A stretch of DNA of 64,000 nucleotides, from the NCBI GenBank assembly GCA_934129745.1, contig CAKOWZ010000001.1:1-64000 (forward strand), read 5' to 3'. The DNA comes from an uncultured Clostridia bacterium. GTDB taxonomy: Bacteria; Bacillota; Clostridia; TANB77; CAG-508. Positions within the stretch are counted from its first letter, which is position 1. Each line of letters starts with the position of its first letter. Positions 57,001-60,150 of the stretch are shown one piece after another. The notes under the pieces were generated by a model. That model had not been told where the DNA came from and made no database searches. It saw nothing but the letters and a program-made list of their open reading frames with translations. Position numbers and translations under genes: made by a program.

Positions 57001-59775
57001 TCAGGTGTAACAATTAAAACAACATCTAGTTTAACTACAGCAAATGATAATGGTATAGTGTTCTATGGAAATAATACATTAAGTATGACTTCAGGAACAA
57101 TAACTACAAAAGGAACACCAATTGTGTCATATGGTTCATTAACTTCTGAATCAGCACCAGCAGTTAAAGTAACAGGTGGAACAATTGAATCTACTGGAAA
57201 TTATGGTATATCAAATGAAGGAGGTGGATTAGTATATATTAATGGCTCAAGTGCTTCTATAACAGGAAGTAAGGCTGGTATGTATAATAATGCTTTAGGA
57301 AGTTTTAAAGTAAATAATGGAACAATTAATTCTACTTCAGATGGTATTTATATCAGAACAGGATCTTTAACTGTATCTGGTGGAACTGTAAAAGGTGATA
57401 ATTCTGCTATTACTAATGCGGGTCCAACAACAATTAATATAACTGGTGGAACTGTAAATGGTGCAAATGTAGGATTAAACTTGAATGCAGGAAATGCATT
57501 AATATCAGGTGGTGAGATTACTGCAGGTGGAACAACAAGTGATGGTACTTCTGTAACAGAAGCTTCATGTATTGTAAATTCTGGTTATGGAAAAGTTACA
57601 ATTACTAGTGGTACAATTAAACCACAGGTTGGTTCAAATTATGCAATTAATAATAAAGCAGGTACTATTGAAGTACTTGGTGGAACAGTACATTCAAATA
57701 TGGGTGGTACAGCTATTAAGGCAACTAAGGGAACTATTGTATTAGGAAGTAAAACTTCTCAATATGAGGGTGCTTATGTTGATGGATATATAGCAGGTAT
57801 TGATTTATGTGATAGTACTGAAGAGGTAACACTTGAGTTAGGTGCAAGTACAGATACTACTGTTGATACAAATACTGATATTACAGCAAGAAGACCATAT
57901 ATTAATGCAAAAAGTACAGCTATTAAAGGTGATAGTAGTACAAATATTAAGGTTATATTTAGAAATGGTAGCATTAGAACATATGGTGGAAGTACAGGTT
58001 CAACTGGTGGAGGAATAACTCGTATTTATCCATTCTTGAATATTCCTGAATCTCAGATAACTGCAGTAAATGGATATTTCATCCAAGGTATGGGTTCTGT
58101 TGTAATGTCAGAAACACTTACATATTTAAGACCAAATTCAGAGAAGAGTTCAGACGAGGTAAGTGATTCTGATGTGGCAATTCATAGCGGATCAAGTAGT
58201 TTGATGGCTGCTGTTTGCGATACTGGTGGTTCTGATGAATCTAAGTTGTTGGTTACATCTAGAATTATGAAGTTGATGGCTGTTGATAGTGGTGATTCTG
58301 GTAGTGATGGTAGTGATGATAAAATAGATGATAAAGCAAATAATGATAGTAAGGCAAATGATGATTCGGTTGAAAATACTGATAATAATAGTGGTGATGA
58401 TACTACTGGAAATACTGATGATAAAGTAAATGGTGAAAACACTGATGAAAATACTAAAGATAATAATGGAAATACAAATGAAAATGGTGCAGGTTTAGGT
58501 GATGGATCAAATGATGGTTCAAGTACTGGTTCAGGTGATGGATCAAATGGTGATTCAAAAGCTGATTCAAAGGATGGATCAAATAGTGATTCTGCTACTG
58601 GTTCAGATGATGGTGAAAAATCAGATAATTCTGATACAGTTGTGGTAGAATTACAAGTTGCACAAATTAATGATAAAAAATATTCTTCAATCAGCCAAGC
58701 AATTGATGCTGCTGTTGAAGGAGATACAATTACAATATTAGATAATATGAATTTAACAGATGAAGTAAATATCGGGCCAAATAAAAATATTAATTTAAAA
58801 TTGAATGGCAAAACTATAACAAGTACTTCTATAAATTCAATTAATAATAATGGTACATTGACAATTTCAGGTCCTGGTGTTATTAAAAATGATAGTGCAA
58901 ATGGTACTGTTATTTATAACACAGGAATAGTAAATATTGAAAATGAAGCAGTAATAACAACAAGTAAAAATGGTGGTAAAGGAATATCTTCTTCAGTTAA
59001 TGGTTATGTAAATGGAAATTCAGCTGGAAACCAAGATGGTAAATCAGGAATTTTAAATATGAAATCAGGAAAAATCGTAACTGAAGGTATTGGTTCAATT
59101 GGTATTTATAATATTAAAGGAGCTGTAGCAACTGTAGAAGGCGGAATTGTTGAAACAAGAGGTAGTGGAAGTAAAGGAATTTATAATGATTCTAAATTAA
59201 ATATCGGTAAATCTGATAATAATGCTACTACATCAGAAGCTGGAAATAGTAAAGTAAAAATCATTGTATCAGATGATGATTCAATTGGTATTTACAATGC
59301 TAAAAATGCTGAAACTTGCGTAATCAAAGGCGCTGAAATCACAGTTCAGGCAGAAAATATTGAAAATTATGAATTAATTAAAAATACTAATGAGTTTAAA
59401 GCTAAATTAGAAGCTAAAAAACCAAGTTATGGTATTTACAATGATAGTAAAACAGATGTTACAATTGAAACAGCTGTAATTAAAGTTGAAAGATTGAAAG
59501 GTGTGGGTATTAAAAATAATTTTACAGGGTCTATTACATTAGGAAAAGAAGACAATACTATTAATATAGCTGTACCAATCATCTATGCAATTGCAGACAA
59601 TACAACTGCTATTGAAAACAGTGAAAAAGGTCAAATTTGTTTCTATGACGGTAAAATTATCTCAATTAGTTCTGTCAAAGACTTATTCACTAAATTATTG
59701 CAAAATAGCGAAGTTGTTGAGGAAAAAGGTTCAAGTAATGTAGTTTGTTATTTGAAAAAAGTTATTATTGAATAA
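30007..59775 (+). CDS. Giant multidomain adhesin-like surface protein (9,922 aa)
   Basis: One uninterrupted frame of 29.8 kb. N-terminal anchor or signal helix at residues 11-34. Recognisable modules in order: beta-helix-like stretch (about 160-330); InlB B-repeats (about 16 GYTFxGW-type motifs, from residue 368 on); Ig-like segments with DKTAPT joints; beta-helix (1095-1418); a carbohydrate-binding-like module beginning ENLITNGDFEDY (1994-2216); BIG2 domains (2450-2620 and near 3060); about 20 MBG/YDG modules (3140-5870, KxYDGT motifs); three long repeats (5875-8140); two CBM-like modules (8427-8830); beta-helix (8830-9340); Asp/Ser/Asn linker (9420-9545); final beta-helix. No LPXTG signal or SLH domain is visible at the C-terminus. 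Very rich in Thr and poor in Cys. Likely a cell-surface adhesin or matrix protein; binding partner unknown. Confidence 0.9.
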   Translation: MSENQNKRLKSIAIAVAILMGIVAVVFGVSKFVVTQNDSKSLNFGEYRVQETEVKFAPKDTTIAENEYTGGEVIVTISPSVLAQANNGKAENQKMKVQYQITELDDKTGVVESKWVDYTGPFSVDHNVTINTRLVSESDENFVGPVTSKDVTQIAVAKITSGTGSTAKTIYYKTLEEAINACPENTSSSATKIEMVAKTKENVTIPQNKNIILDIAGFNVSSDTTNPTITVAGKFNLINSKNGDDAEAVYSVNDAAIKITTTGEFTLGTNESGSSDLNVSTTNPVISGKTHGIEIEENGKFNFYDGKIIAPADEDETKFGTKAINGANPEKEDSTTGNKDVTKTPENYIVNIEKDKNGNEVATLVRTYVVTFDADGGETTFANKLVIGNKEYGELPVATKEGYQFVKWTNGDQTIEATTIVTTLKDHTLKANYTANTYKISYNSNTASGKLADTTATYDKEVQLPTNSKITLALVKKGYTFINWNTQPDGKGTAYKPGATVKNLTSVNNGTVTLYAIWEDKTAPSDTAPTGTTTTNTIKITSNQTDEGSGIDKTTIQYAIGIDTNKNGTIEENEWSAWQDSDTFANLNANTEYSIKTKATDIAGNGPTVSQINKIKTKNIENATTEIHKNTADGEKITPETDPENKSNPINTNINITINLPETDKSKTGNETTGTTTTVTITKPDGTTESYPEGTTNIDLTTETGTYEIKITTTDGTNTVEDKYYVFVDKTAPTVSPVKSTTTNTITVTANASDKDSGVKSVTYKLKDENETEISTNTTGKFEKLKDNTKYKVEIIVIDNAGNTTTTTIDATTKELTIGKLDFTEVTSKDVIPAIKTNPQTNDEKVWTNENVNVKLTKSSTGTTTYTVTKVGGTTSSAYSADTQIATTDGDYVVTITTTDGTNTKTESYYFSVDKTAPTVAINPNGKTQTITVGNNQDNITATLTATDKLSGVVTTKYAISESKTTEPTSWSEFVSGTAVTQTKTGGVYYIWTNVVDKAGNRATSVKVSNAYDIGYAVEYDVNGGTGTITTQRKVKGTNLTLSSTVPTRDGYLFKGWATSKTATSAEYNASSVYSKDESIRLYAVWSEVVASTTIGSVTTNYDSIQGAIDAAGSNSGAVVTIIKNNVIEAVTVAAGQNLVINTNGKTWSMNTSAWMIQNNGTLTIRGNGTITKVTDEESYSTITNKGILNIETVNIVSEKYKGIYNYAGGTVNVKGGKIQGYNSAIYNGGTVVVSGGEVESKNNAGISNDGTLTINNGTVTGAIYGILQPESGSGTVTINGGTITAKGGHGIRTYTGNVKITGGTINAQGKYQDGIWTSKTGNIVVTGGTINGGDDGVVTTSTGNITITGGTINATVKNAIRGNTGSTITIGNNQDAVSTTSPVIFSTQKGVVTNGSTFNFYDGIIKAPTGETITGTVTATPTGYSVVNGSETINNIEYQTAYLSNQYTVTFDTNGGNAVTPTSKTVTYGTTYGELPTPTRTGYTFNGWKIKGTETTVTTTTKVTTASAHTLIAQWTANEYTITFDPNNGTVDPTTKTVTYDGTYGELPTPTREGYTFNGWYDSTNTKYETTTKVTITANQTLTAKWTAKQFTVTFNPNGGTVSTTSKKVTYDSAYGELPTPTKTGYTFAGWYDTTNKKYDETTIVKMALNHTLTAKWNVITYNLTYDLNGGAFATGVTNPKTYTVEDKVTLNPVSKVGYVFVGWQLTTLDGKTVDNQSTINEIPAGTIGNRTYKAIFENGEVGYKIHHMLQNADDDNYTEYKTELVTELRGTTTKVKTGDVITLDSKQGITISNSTYEKSTTTKDGAQGTSVTVKADGTTEIYVYYKRNTFALTVTEGENTKNAKGSGTYKWGQKVTISASYENLAGYTYSGFAWTTTDTSILGSTTATSTTLTMPAKATSVTATGKKTINQYTISYVLNDGTVSGTNPTTYNVETSDITLINPTKTGYTFTGWTGTGLSSASTKVVIAKGSTGNRTYTANWTVNNYNLNKVGVSENLITNGDFEDYTIVNNSVMKVINGVSHTWDGNLNGVPGDPTKSYNITDWGTGLNSGVEVPEIGYHAHMKIVNGNSVGVLKTNEDYAGKTKADVSDGTTVAEGTVALNRWLGFRQAIQGEQLKAGKTYTISMDIYRVSGSSVVSTGLLYATNTNTEYSFKSGKKAMIPSKVGKWETFSYTFKLDEDYLNTKNPAIYIYGHEANQAGEIYIDNVRLEEVTDDTKTSKEYNTTYTTEDLAIPTKTGYTFQGWYSNLSNTTSLTTTDIFNENNAYFPSITTPNSNAYIYAKWKTHSYTIKYNGNGATSGEMVSSTQLYDDTITLAQNTFTKTGHTFKGWSTTSDATTAQYTDGESVSKLVSEDNGEITLYAVWEANSYTVTYDYGTNGGQVSQTDTTQTTTTQVTYGKTIDLTKTAYKSGYTFIGWSTTSSQANIVKTATMGAGNITYYAIFAKLTVSPTSINIDLSTTNTQAITITGENYGTLTYTIDDETVATVSKNTNNQNANVTLLKNGTAKITVTSSTKDTSGKALTATIPVTVITTPTGITVSPKTATIGVKSSKTVTISHTITPTTSNSKNTVTYTSSNPQIATVDSSTGVVTGVANGTTTITAETKNGKTDTATITVDGNAPTVTVARDNASYAKTHTATVTINDTTIGLPASQTISYAWSTSSTTAPTTWETTTLSTTAGTKTANVKVTKNGVTGTYYLWVKSGITDRFTNTTITNYINKSQAFYFDNTVPVIAKNGNSSPTKASPTSTITIPLKITEAHSGMNTGTTTDAFTADDIVVKVAGTTVTPTTKELTYSTVSSGVYSYTLKLAGVTGTGSLTLEIAAGKIADKSGNTNAKTTITTGIIMDETSFNANITSNVTSPTNASEITYTITFNKTPVGFAQEDITVTNGTIKTFTKVSDTVYTILVTNTGTCIQTVGIKDDSCTDSSGNTIQTVTPISITIDRTAPAEPTISVKADSITGTEKGKIESGKSGTVYTGVENTYLTFGAIDGLQTGNTGIAGYKVSTDPNADFASLETVQNINFTATTDGTTYYAKSIDNAGNLSTGITQVLVKLVTLSVTPTNVSVENEKTTTITSTGVNAGTITWTSSNTNVATVSSTGVVTAKKVGTTTITATSGNDNTVKATSTVTVTAGKVTVPSGITGLIYNSKTQTGVATGTKYNVTGNTGTNAGNYTATVSLKDSTNYIWADGTKTNKTVKWSIAQKTITATATAPNKVYDGTVNVIGGTISLTGVETADSTDATNLVKATGSFAYATATVGNSKTVNVTGITLSGDGKSNYKLKSTTVTTTSNITAKQLTVTYAGESVVYGTAPKLQLTVTGFVNNETPETADSYVAPTISNTNTKVGSYTLTPVAGRATNYTFKVVSGTLRITAKPLKTTGITATLSETQYTYDGKAKKPTVTVKDNGANLIETTDYTITYTNNKDAGTGTVTITGKGNYSGTISKTFTIKPATLTATYAGETITYNKQTPKLEVTVTGFVNNETPATISGYIAPKVTNTNTAVGTYTLTPSGGAGKNYTFTYVSGKLNIVPPLSESITASISPTSYNYDGTAKKPTVSVYDDTTELVLGTDYTVTYSNNTNAGTGTVTIKLQGNYSGTIVREFTINKIAMVASVNIDNWTYGDTAKTPSVTITTTTVKNKTITYSYTGKSNSGTSYSSTTAPTDAGSYTVTATIVDTDGNHTNKIVSKDFTIERATLTPTAKANDKNYDGTTSATGTITLTGAKYTDKPTATGTFKFTSADSNSNKAQTVNVTNITLADTWKGNYVVSPTSLTTTATIKTIAGKIDTLTISDYTYGSTPSVPVIESETNDIKNVTYSYSGTKSDGTKYGPSANAPTEAGSYVLTATIPANSNYNQVTKTAEFKVNKKTLTPQFTVSNKVYDGTTTVNVTKQTISGIVGTDDVSMVVGKTAKYSSSNVGTYTVTFSGLSLTGTKSSNYALSTTSVSLSSKITAKELTATYAGGTITYGQTPITTVNVTGFISGESAANAAGYTAPTVTITNTSANTTGYTITPTGGKATNYTFKYVSGKLIINPKSITSSDVKSALDTTSYTYNGTARTPGVTVTDGTTKLVKGTDYTVTYTNNTNAGTATVTIKGTGNYSGTKTLTFTIKKVTLTVSGTSNSKPYDGNTTATGSEPTLTGAVNSETPVLKSTYTYEFSNANAGSNKTVYVKNLELEDVWKTNYQLSSSSLTLTNGTINKVQLTATYKSETVEFGTSPKLVVEITGFVNKETESVLTTKPTVSNTNTALGVYTLTPAGGAATNYSFKYVSGTLTIIKKQANVTVTLNPTSYDYDGTAKKPTVTVVDNDTKKTMTLNTDYTVSYLNNTNAGTATAVVTMIGNNSGEARKDFTINKIDMNSSVTISGWTYGSSAKAPVTTVSTATVKNYEVTYSYSGTTNAGTKYGPSATAPSQAGSYTVTATVVDSDGNHNNGVATATFTISKLQVTIPTAKTGLKYSGSVQTGVAAGSNYTISGNTATNAGSYTATVSLSNTSNFAWKGLTDGTKSTTIPWSIAKVKLTATVTASGKVYDGTTAVSSGTITLNGAVNSEKPTATGDFAFASSAAGTQTVNVTNIELGEQWKTNYELGNTTATTTAEITKKAMTVVQPTNYSGTYDGKEHSISASVTEPAVSGTDYEIYYSTTTPLTSENYSTSGSKLSSVGRTNAGTTTVYYYVKDLTGNYQDFASNANSKNGTITIAKVKLTPSIGSLSSKTYNGNTTATGTISLTGAVNNEVPTATGTFTYSDKNVGTGKTVNVSSIKLSGNWGTNYTLTKTTLSSTSGVITAKQLTATLKPNDKTYDGNTTATGSISLSGIVGSDVVTASAASYTFNSKDSGTRTVTAKTITLSGTDSKNYTLSTTQAASITASAKINKVPVIIKSIVANNKTYDGNVSGSGTITLSAGVNNETPTATGTFTFSDKNVGTAKTVNITKIALSTTWTTNYSLATTTSSAKANINAATLTATYAGETITYGDTPQLIVTVKGFVNNETTETADGYKAPSVSASNLSVANSPYTLTPSGGAATNYVFKNVSGKLIVKPYDKNLPTVTLNPTTYTYSGKACTPTETVTLNGKTLVKDTDYTVAYSNNINAGTGKVTITLIGNYSGTVEKTFTITKANGSGSVAMNGWTYGGTATSPVPTSATNGTSSVTYVYYTNSSCTTKTSTSDGATTAGGKPSYAGTYYVKATFASTSNYNAVSATKAFTITKKEVTIKSITSNSKVYDGLTSGTGTITLQGGVNNETPTAKGTFTFADKHVGTSKTVNITGIALNSAYTRNYVLNTTSSSIKTGVITKATLTVTYAGETITYGTSPSLTLTVTGFKNGETATTASGYTAPTITATSKNAGTYTLTPTGGSATDYAFSYVSGKLVINKKAITGSTFTASLNTTSYVYDGAAKTPTVTVKDGSTTLVKDTDYSVTYKNNTNVGTATVTITGKGNYSGTKTLTFTITKASMSVTLTNYSGTYDKSAHGISLTGISSNDVTIYYSTSTALTSSNYITSGTTTAPTRTSAGTTTVYYYIKDNTGNYSDYASNAKSKNGSIVISKKSVTVSVTANNKTYDGTTTATQKSAPTLTGVLTGDTVTATVGKYTFASSNAGTGITVTASGITINNSNYKLSSTTATTTANINKRTLTPTISVNNKVYDGKTTATQKSAPSLSGAVSGETVGATATYVFSDKNVGTGKTVTGTVTLDTATAKNYVLSTTKPTTTANITAATLTATYATETIKYGETPKFTVTVTGFVNGETASTAENYVAPKVTSTATNAGTYDVTKTNGSAKNYTFTYNIGKLIINPNTNVEMTISPISYDYDATAKKPTVTMTDTLTNKVIPSSEYTVTYSNNINVGTATAKVVFKSGQNHSGTYTKTFTIKTSYRNYVVNHYVHDLGASTYTLLDGKGETKSGVTNSQVTLANLKKTIPGFTYEAGYTTGNTTKPTSGAVTTATVSVDGTLVINLYYRRNHLNIKYNVNGGTMAITHGDGYSIVDNYIAVNSETVLWRGVYGSRVGNVISGDKYEIDEYGLADYNNPGVINLEKSGYRAQVGKEWAQKSDGTGKTYDQEVSTYLATQMAADLGQDLSKGDVTITLYLNWVPDNYGLVDDSNTNKVLKYYTKLEDAFAEESLVKGRNLYVYENVTDASTSAVWDTGTASDYVGINLNGHTITTRTPVVNNGSMNIWGTGKLQNATNGTERIVTNNGTMTIGASVEIIGNSTSAGAVVNEGILTSKGDITSKHKAIINGYSAATARVTVTSGTITGANYGIENKGTNTSESSPAVKVTGGTITGTAQTGILNSSTGSVIVTDGSVNGGVYGILNDSTGIITIGTNDSTISITSPSITGTSKGVGNASGIFNFYDGVITGSANNAISGNVSATPASAVVYKETSGSTQIAKLGPSAPTIKAQKDNSSGSVITSGTWVNGGVYITLTTSKVGSGVSKYQWKSSTQNDQSWTTDSITTTNGTGVITFSVERNQDINFRVIDTNGVPSEISTFKVCVDKTAPTVTITRSSYNKFSWKASDSGSGIAGYAITKSSTAPSAFTSGSLANGTYTIDATPAATYYVHIKDSVGRVGSANITSYLLTKTQGTGTTLTIKEGSSSGTALGTTSVLNGTTIYAAASLASGYSSLGLTVGGTAFTSGSTKTISANTEVKSTATPNTYTVTLNNQSATSAGTTKFYYQYNTSKTVNSVVSYYYSDSTCKTPLTNGNTITKPTRTGYTFGGYYTGTNGSGTQYVDANGKVINNRYKVIGNVTLYAKWTAGGVTYKVNHYVHDLGATTYTLNSTESLTGTTNSTVTVANLKKTIPGFTYDGGYTTGSTTRPTSGAVTTAKVSADGSLVINLYYRRNRLNIKYNVNGGTMATTHGDGYSVVDNYIAVNSETVIWKGVYGSKVGNIISDDKYEIDEFGLADYNNPGVINLEKSGYRAQVGKEWAQKSDGTGKTYDQEVSTYLATQMAADLGQDLSKGDVTITLYLNWVPDNYGLIDDSNTNKIIKYYTKLEDAFAEPGFVKDRNIYVLKDLTDSSTDLTWNTDTASDYVGINLNGHTLTTNVPIVNNCVLSIWDNGTLQNATNGTKEVLKNSSTGLLNIYENSKIIGNSTTTPTIANEGLLFVQGNVTSKNYKAIVNGSTSDKARVEVSGGVITAKDNGIENIKGVDALEEAPAISLRSGSVTSTGKIGISNNSTGLVLITDGTVQGNTYGIYNETTGIITVGIDDSTVSITNPSITGTSKGIGNTSGTLNFYDGVIKGSANNAIDGYVSFTPESSAVCKETSGSTQIARLGPAAPTIKAQKDNSSGDVISSGTWVSGSVYITLTTDKPGSGVSKYQWKSSTQDDQSWTTDSITTTNGTGVITFTVERNQDINFRVIDTNGITSATSTFKVCVDKTAPTVTITRNSYNKFSWKASDSGSGIAGYAITKSSTAPSAFTSGSLANGTYTIDATPAATYYVHIKDSVGRVGSANITSYLLTKTQGTGTTLTIKEGSSSGTALGTTSVLNGTTIYAAASLASGYSSLGLTVGGTAFTSGSTKTISANTEVKSTATPNTYTVTLNNQSATSAGTTKFYYQYNTSKTVNSVVSYYYSDSTCKTPLTNGNTITKPTRTGYTFGGYYTGTNGSGTQYVDANGKVINNRYKVIGNVTLYAKWTAGTVSYKVNHYVHDLGATTYTLNSTDSKTGTTNSSITVANLKKTIPGFTYEGGYTTGNTTKPTSGAKTTVTVSADGSLVVNIYYRRNYLKIKYNVNGGTMAETHGDGYSVIDNCIAVNSETVLWRGVYGSRVGNVISGDKYEIDEYGLADYNNPGVINLEKSGYRAQVGKEWAQKSDGTGKTYDQEVSTYLATQMAADLGQDLSKGDVTITLYLNWVPDNYGLVDDSNTNKVLKYYTKLDDAFAEESLVKGRNLYVYENVTDSSTSATWDTGTASDYVGINLNGHTVTISTPIVNSGNMNIWGTGKLQNANSGTNRIITNNGTMTIGASAEIIGNSTSTGAIVNDGTLTSKGNITSKHKAIINGYSAATARVTVTSGTITGANYGIENKGTNTSENSPAVKVTGGTITGTVQSGILNSSTGSVVVTGGTVTGSVYGILNDSTGIITIGTSDSTISITSPSIVGTSKGVGNASGTFNFYDGIIKGNTSAISGTVTAKQSGCVVINGTETISGTTYKTAVLGPSAPTITAKLTDANGATYTSGTWTNKNVYVEVKSASVGAGIKSYKWSEDGGSSWITDSLTTTSGVGKITFTGARNKEILFRAIDNNNVASETSKITIRKEVTAPTITYGTNGGTYTISAGSTSVSISSKLTAADTGGSELNTLKYAWSQSNTTTPTSWTTFTNSGTVSKSATGGNWYLWIQIADKAGNTLTTKSNVFTVKYQVKYDANNGTGAPSAQTKTHGTALTLSSTKPSRTGYTFKEWNTKSDGSGTGYAPGASYTTNSAVTLYAIWTVNSYNITYNYNSSKNYIDPVATSVDVTGFTGSANRSVTLGTIDASELEAGDKLQVSFTASYSGLTVASGQTGSAVLQGYGDVTAWSPEFPRGSKVNWKGTGTTTYSYTTSALTSSLATNNKFTIQLRTDYYTGGKITVTNLKVKKVRTKTVSKQYGTELGTLPTTTESGYTFDGWYTAATGGTKISSTTKVTGTTTYYAHWTPVNYTITYNNNAGKNYIDSAGSSIEITGFTGSTNRCVNLGTIDKGDLKSGDKLQISFKASYTGLTAASGQTASVLVQGSGDVTGWSPEFPRGTRANWLGTGTTTYSYTTYAFTTSLLKNNNFTIQLRTDYYTAGTITITDVRVTKATGITTTTASKAFDSQLGTLPTPTESGYTLDGWYTAADGGTKISSTTTVRGDTTYYAHWIKNNYEELNSSGTHVKYYETLAGAMSGVTSGNTVKVLKSRTENDVATLSSGKTVTFNLNGKYITTTTDITTLINNGTLTVQDSVGSGYIKNTSTKASKAIIENTGKLSLSGSKDFVIGGKSTQTSQWLINNKGGSLVLSKGTLQQEGALSGEANRYAIYSSSGGNVTISGVTIKTTSSLTTANDNGIVFYGNNTLSMTSGTITTKGTPIVSYGSLTSESAPAVKVTGGTIESTGNYGISNEGGGLVYINGSSASITGSKAGMYNNALGSFKVNNGTINSTSDGIYIRTGSLTVSGGTVKGDNSAITNAGPTTINITGGTVNGANVGLNLNAGNALISGGEITAGGTTSDGTSVTEASCIVNSGYGKVTITSGTIKPQVGSNYAINNKAGTIEVLGGTVHSNMGGTAIKATKGTIVLGSKTSQYEGAYVDGYIAGIDLCDSTEEVTLELGASTDTTVDTNTDITARRPYINAKSTAIKGDSSTNIKVIFRNGSIRTYGGSTGSTGGGITRIYPFLNIPESQITAVNGYFIQGMGSVVMSETLTYLRPNSEKSSDEVSDSDVAIHSGSSSLMAAVCDTGGSDESKLLVTSRIMKLMAVDSGDSGSDGSDDKIDDKANNDSKANDDSVENTDNNSGDDTTGNTDDKVNGENTDENTKDNNGNTNENGAGLGDGSNDGSSTGSGDGSNGDSKADSKDGSNSDSATGSDDGEKSDNSDTVVVELQVAQINDKKYSSISQAIDAAVEGDTITILDNMNLTDEVNIGPNKNINLKLNGKTITSTSINSINNNGTLTISGPGVIKNDSANGTVIYNTGIVNIENEAVITTSKNGGKGISSSVNGYVNGNSAGNQDGKSGILNMKSGKIVTEGIGSIGIYNIKGAVATVEGGIVETRGSGSKGIYNDSKLNIGKSDNNATTSEAGNSKVKIIVSDDDSIGIYNAKNAETCVIKGAEITVQAENIENYELIKNTNEFKAKLEAKKPSYGIYNDSKTDVTIETAVIKVERLKGVGIKNNFTGSITLGKEDNTINIAVPIIYAIADNTTAIENSEKGQICFYDGKIISISSVKDLFTKLLQNSEVVEEKGSSNVVCYLKKVIIE
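35987..36655 (+). other. Carbohydrate-binding-like module within the giant protein
   Basis: Residues about 1994-2216. ENLITNGDFEDY opens the segment and GEIYIDNVRLEEV closes it, the layout of CBM4/9-type beta-sandwich modules, with WLGFRQAIQG and WETFSYTFKL between. It is the only non-repetitive, aromatic-rich module in the first 10 kb of the gene, so it is the best candidate for a glycan-binding site. Confidence 0.6.
49506..50259 (+). repeat. 754-bp block duplicated without visible change (first copy)
   Basis: This block and 52155-52908 (offset 2649) appear identical base for base, including silent positions, although flanking parts of the same repeats differ at many sites. It encodes YNKFSWKASDSGSGIAGYA through VTLYAKWTAG. 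Confidence 0.9.
52155..52908 (+). repeat. 754-bp block duplicated without visible change (second copy)
   Basis: Second copy of 49506-50259. The sharp boundaries of identity point to recent gene conversion or unequal recombination. Confidence 0.9.
55285..56495 (+). repeat. Pair of about 600-bp CBM-like modules nested in InlB repeats
   Basis: Two diverged copies, each with KNYID, VTGFTGS/ITGFTGS, LGTID, GDKLQ, W-SPEFPRG, GTGTTTYSYTT and IQLRTDYYT, followed by ESGYTxDGWYTAA. The module sits inside an InlB B-repeat, between its first strand and the GY-x-x-DGW part. Confidence 0.7.
58270..58640 (+). other. Asp/Ser/Asn/Gly-rich linker in the giant protein
   Basis: About 120 residues with almost only D, S, N, G, K, T and E, such as DGSNDGSSTGSGDGSNGDS. 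It separates the penultimate and last beta-helix parts and is likely flexible or calcium-sensitive. Confidence 0.8.
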
Positions 59776-59783
59776 TGTGTGTA

Positions 59784-59839
59784 CAATTGGGGACGCGTCC
59801 AGATTGCTCAAATGAGCAATTGGAACGCGTCCCCAACTG
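59784..59839. repeat. GGACGCGTCC palindrome family, copy 4
   Basis: Arms CAATTGGGGACGCGTCC and GGAACGCGTCCCCAACTG around ATTGCTCAAATGAGCAAT, just 8 bp after the giant gene's stop. With copy 3 it brackets the giant gene. Confidence 0.88.
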
Positions 59840-59886
59840 CTCTCCAACTGTTCAATTAAAAAAGTGAAAAAAATTAATATAAGCTA

Positions 59887-59915
59887 TTGACACCTGTACA
59901 AAAGTATGGTAATAT
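59887..59915 (+). promoter_or_regulatory. tRNA-Arg promoter
   Basis: TTGACA (59887-59892), 17 nt, TAATAT (59910-59915), ending 12 nt before the tRNA. Confidence 0.75.
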
Positions 59916-59927
59916 AATCTATGTTAC

Positions 59928-60004
59928 GGGTCAGTAGCTCAGTTGGATAGAGCATCGGCCTTCTAAGCCGAGGGTCGGGGGTTCGAATCCCTCCTGGCTC
60001 ACCA
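59928..60004 (+). tRNA. tRNA-Arg (anticodon TCT), CCA encoded
   Basis: 77 nt. Acceptor stem GGGTCAG/CTGGCTC with two G-U pairs, D-arm TAGCTCAGTTGGATAGAGC, anticodon arm TCGGC-CTTCTAA-GCCGA, T-arm GGGGGTTCGAATCCCTC and a 3' ACCA. The anticodon TCT reads AGA/AGG, the main Arg codons in this AT-rich genome. Confidence 0.96.
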
Positions 60005-60010
60005 AAATTA

Positions 60011-60038
60011 AAGCAAGACTTTGAGTCTTGCTTTTTTT
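60011..60038 (+). terminator. Terminator after tRNA-Arg
   Basis: Perfect 10-bp stem AAGCAAGACT / AGTCTTGCTT, loop TTG, followed by TTTTT. Confidence 0.93.
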
Positions 60039-60150
60039 GTACAGTTTGTATGGGTGGCACAGATTTTACGGTTTTAGGAGTTGTAGGGTTTGTGTGAATT
60101 ATATAATTTATACGTTTTATACATAAACAAAATAAAAGGAGGATTTAAAA

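Noticed and set aside
30519..58811. Many 60-190-aa minus-strand frames inside the giant gene, some Val/Phe/Ser-rich
   Set aside because: They mirror Thr/Asn-rich repeats (ACA, GTA codons) on the other strand, lack ribosome-binding sites, and follow the repeat structure of the giant gene.
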